Source: Methylocystis parvus OBBP (GTDB taxonomy: Bacteria; Pseudomonadota; Alphaproteobacteria; Rhizobiales; Beijerinckiaceae). From it: DNA of 64,000 nt. Positions 61,713-64,000 of this stretch are shown here, one piece after another. Both the position numbers and the translations under genes were made by a program. The DNA is taken from assembly GCF_027571405.1 (NCBI RefSeq), contig NZ_CP092968.1, forward strand, positions 2,998,001 to 3,062,000. Reading direction: 5' to 3'. The notes beneath the pieces are model-generated. The model was not told where the DNA came from. It made no database searches and saw nothing but the letters and a program-made list of their open reading frames with translations. Within the stretch, counting starts at the first letter, position 1. The number at the start of each line of letters is the position of its first letter.

Positions 61713-62777
61713 ATGCGTCACTCCCTGATCGCCTCTCTTGTCGCTCTCCTGTCTTTCGGCGCCGGCGTCGCCCATGCGGAGGACGCCTTGCGCGATCAGG
61801 CGAAGGGTCTCTTCGAACCCATTCCCAGGACGGCCCCCGCCCTGCCCGACAATCCGGCGACGCCCGAAAAGCTCGAACTCGGAAAGATGCTTTATTTCGA
61901 GCCGCGCCTCTCGGACAGCCGCAGCTTCGCCTGCGCCACCTGCCATAATCTCAGCATGGGCGGCGTCGACGGCGGCGCGCTGTCGAGCGGGAACGCGCAG
62001 CTCGCCGGCCGCGAAGTGCAGACCGTCTTCAACGCGGTCTTCAACAAGTCGCAATATTGGGATGGCCGCGCGGCCGATCTGAAGGATCAGGTCGTGAATT
62101 CCGTCATGGCCAATCCGAAGGCGATGTTGAAGACGCGCGGCGGCCCCATGGCCATCAACCCCACGGAGCTCGCCGCCACGAAACAGCGCGAGATCGACCA
62201 GCTCAAAGCGATCCCCGGCTATGCGGGCGCCTTTAGGAAGGCTTTCCCCGCCGACGCCGATCCGCTCGTCTACGACAATATCGGCCGCGCCATCGCCGTC
62301 TTCGAAGCGACGATGATCACGCCCGACTCCGCCTTCGACCGTTGGCTGACCGGCGACGACGCCGCGCTCGACGAGACGCAGAAGGCGGGCCTCAAGCTCT
62401 TCATCGACAAGGGCTGCGCGAGCTGCCACAACGGCGTGAATATCGGCGGCGCGAGCTACGCGAAATTCGGCGTCGTCGCAAATCCCGGCCCCGAGCATCT
62501 GCCCGCCGAGGACGCCGGCCGTTACGTGGTGACGAAGAACAACGCCGATCGCTACGTCTTCAAGGTCCCGTCCCTGCGCAATGTCGAGCTGACCGCGCCC
62601 TATTTCCACGCCGGCTCGACCTTCGACCTCAAAAAGGCGGTGACGGTGATGGCGGAGTCGCAGCTCGGCGCGAAGCTCGCCGAAGACGAGACGACGAAGA
62701 TCGTCGCCTTCCTCAAGACGCTGACCGGCAAGCAGCCGGAGATCGTGCTGCCGATCCTGCCGCCGCGCGATCGCTAA
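61713..62777 (+). CDS. Di-haem cytochrome c peroxidase (CcpA/MauG family)
   Basis: A signal peptide (MRHSLIASLVALLSFGAGVAHAE) is followed by two haem-c motifs: CATCH at 74-78 and CASCH at 235-239. The domain pattern (LGKMLYFEPRLSDSRSFACATCHNL, then LFIDKGCASCHNGVNIGG and LRNVELTAPYFHAGSTFDLKKAVTVM) is that of bacterial di-haem cytochrome c peroxidases, which reduce hydrogen peroxide in the periplasm. Length 354 fits the peroxidase rather than MauG. It may be protection against peroxide formed during methane or methanol oxidation; that is inference. Confidence 0.93.
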   Translation: MRHSLIASLVALLSFGAGVAHAEDALRDQAKGLFEPIPRTAPALPDNPATPEKLELGKMLYFEPRLSDSRSFACATCHNLSMGGVDGGALSSGNAQLAGREVQTVFNAVFNKSQYWDGRAADLKDQVVNSVMANPKAMLKTRGGPMAINPTELAATKQREIDQLKAIPGYAGAFRKAFPADADPLVYDNIGRAIAVFEATMITPDSAFDRWLTGDDAALDETQKAGLKLFIDKGCASCHNGVNIGGASYAKFGVVANPGPEHLPAEDAGRYVVTKNNADRYVFKVPSLRNVELTAPYFHAGSTFDLKKAVTVMAESQLGAKLAEDETTKIVAFLKTLTGKQPEIVLPILPPRDR

Positions 62778-62880
62778 GGCGCTCTCGCGCAGCGCCCCTC
62801 GTCCTTCGAGACGCCTGCGTTTCGAAGATGAGGCCGCCTCTGAAAATCGCCAGCCTCTTGCGAACCCCGAAAGTTTGGGG

Positions 62881-64000
62881 CTACCCCCCGAACAGCCGCC
62901 GCAGAAATCCTTTCGGCTTCTCCGGCGGCGAGGGAGCCGGGGCGGGCTGCGGGGCCGCCGCCGCGGCCGTCATGCCCGCGACGACGCGGGTCTGCGCCTC
63001 CTCCTGCTCGACGCCGGCGCGCGTCACGAGTTGCCCGAGGGCGGGCGCGGAACTCGCCGCGATCCAGCGCCCGGCGCGTCGCGCGGCGAGATAATCGGTC
63101 AGCGCCGCCGCGCTCTCGGCGTCGCGGCTGCGTTCGAAATGGTCGATGGCGCGCTCGACGCCCGCGACGCCGGCGAGCTGGCGCGCGGCGCGCGCGGCGG
63201 CGCGGCGCAGGGCCGGTTCGGGCGAGAGGCCGATGCGGGCGTCCCGCAGGACAAGCGCGTCCTCCTCTTCCATCAAGGCGCGTAAGGCGGCGAGCTGTTC
63301 GGCGGCGCCGAGACTCAATGGCGTCATGCCCCCGGCGCCGCAGGCGGCCGCATATCGCCCGGCAAGCGAGGCCGGGCCGCGCTGGTCTGCGCCGACGCGC
63401 AAGGTCGACGCGCTTTCGGCCAGCGCGCCGCCATGCGCGAACTGGCCGACGAGAGCGGGGTCCGTCGCATAGGCGACATAGCCGCCGCTCTGCTGCAGCA
63501 AGGCGCGGACCGTCGGCGACGCCTCCGTCGCAAGCGCCGCGAAACTCGCCTCCTGTAGCGGCTCGAAAACCTCCCACAGACCGGCCGCCGAGAACCGCCC
63601 CGTCAGGCCGGCGCGCGTCAGCGCCTCATTGAGGCCGGCGACGAGCTTCTCGCGCCGTCCTTTCAGCCCCGCCGCGCGCTCGGCGAAGGCGCGGGCGGCG
63701 GCGCCCGCGCCGATGCGCGCCGTCGCGCTCCCGGCGCGGCGCAGCAATTCATCGAGAAGCGGATCGTCGTCGCTCAGTCGGCGGGCCGAAAGGCCGTCCG
63801 CCTCGACCCGAAAGAGCCGCGCGAAGGGCGGGCCGCCCGGATCGACCGGCGCGACGCCAAGATCGCCCGCATGCGCCGAGGGCGAAACAAGACCGATTTC
63901 GTCGCCGAGCGCGGCGCCGTAGAAATCGATTTCGATCGTCTCGCCCAACGCGCCGCCGTTTTTCTCCTGGAGGCGACGGACCACGACGCCGTCGGCCTCG
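62881..64000 (-). CDS. Uncharacterised helical protein, cut by the right edge
   Basis: The frame stays open to the end of the window, so the N-terminus is missing; the GTG at 63984 is only the first start visible. The visible 370 residues begin with a short beta-like part (ETIEIDFYGAALGDEIGLVSP) and then consist of many Ala-rich helices (AERAAGLKGRREKLVAGLNEALTRAGL, AAEQLAALRALMEEEDALVLRDA, ARRAGRWIAASSAPALGQLVTRAGVEQEEAQTRVVAGM) and end KPKGFLRRLFGG. The pattern resembles DUF2336-type helical repeat proteins, but I cannot name it with confidence. No signal or membrane segment is visible. Confidence 0.6.
   Translation of the reverse strand, partial: EADGVVVRRLQEKNGGALGETIEIDFYGAALGDEIGLVSPSAHAGDLGVAPVDPGGPPFARLFRVEADGLSARRLSDDDPLLDELLRRAGSATARIGAGAAARAFAERAAGLKGRREKLVAGLNEALTRAGLTGRFSAAGLWEVFEPLQEASFAALATEASPTVRALLQQSGGYVAYATDPALVGQFAHGGALAESASTLRVGADQRGPASLAGRYAAACGAGGMTPLSLGAAEQLAALRALMEEEDALVLRDARIGLSPEPALRRAAARAARQLAGVAGVERAIDHFERSRDAESAAALTDYLAARRAGRWIAASSAPALGQLVTRAGVEQEEAQTRVVAGMTAAAAAPQPAPAPSPPEKPKGFLRRLFGG

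Overview
The window reads as chromosome of a high-GC alphaproteobacterial (type II) methanotroph of the Methylocystis/Methylosinus kind. The basis is a stand-alone pmoC of 256 residues with the three PmoC metal ligands in place, genes of the tetrahydromethanopterin (H4MPT) formaldehyde oxidation route (fae, mch and two companion genes), and several genes typical of Rhizobiales (a TIGR02302-type membrane protein, BcsN and BcsS, aa3-type oxidase subunit IV next to pntAA, a soluble-PntA-type transhydrogenase). I found no rRNA, tRNA, CRISPR array or insertion sequence.

Layout. 0-4 kb: minus-strand mch - ATP-grasp - CitG-like - fae, with REP-like palindromes placed so that they supply the ends of two coding regions. 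4-9.2 kb: a DJ-1/AraC regulator, hypX (formyl-to-CO chemistry for [NiFe]-hydrogenase, but no hydrogenase gene is in view), a second DJ-1/AraC regulator, and divergently the lone pmoC. 9.3-16.9 kb: ygfZ, a dihydroorotase-like gene, small secreted proteins, TIGR02302, and a cobalamin adenosyltransferase with a small membrane partner.

17-25.3 kb: a divergent locus that looks like one metal-uptake system. On the minus strand are a DUF2946-like Cys protein, exbB, exbD, tonB, a soluble TonB-C-domain protein, an exported Asp-box (sialidase-fold) protein with HQH, CECC and CPHH motifs, and a TlpA-like thioredoxin. On the plus strand are a second DUF2946-like protein and a large TonB-dependent receptor. 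DUF2946 genes often accompany copper genes and methanotrophs need much copper, so copper acquisition is my leading hypothesis; a cation diffusion facilitator follows. This is the strongest candidate for an undescribed system here.

25-36 kb: CDF exporter, pntB-pntAB-pntAA with a 48-residue oxidase subunit IV upstream, groESL behind a CIRCE operator, lspA, an exported protein and a split M16 peptidase pair. 36.4-38.1 kb: an AT-rich insertion with one phospholipase-D-fold gene, probably acquired. 38-45 kb: fabI, an ECF sigma/anti-sigma pair, ppa, small exported or metal-binding proteins, an FNR-type regulator, metXW. 45-56 kb: a tightly overlapping cellulose operon bcsS-bcsA-bcsB-bcsZ-bcsK-bcsN. 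56-64 kb: a hydrolase, a GT4 glycosyltransferase, a DUF2147-like protein, a Kef-type antiporter, an S24 regulator, a di-haem peroxidase and a gene running off the right edge.
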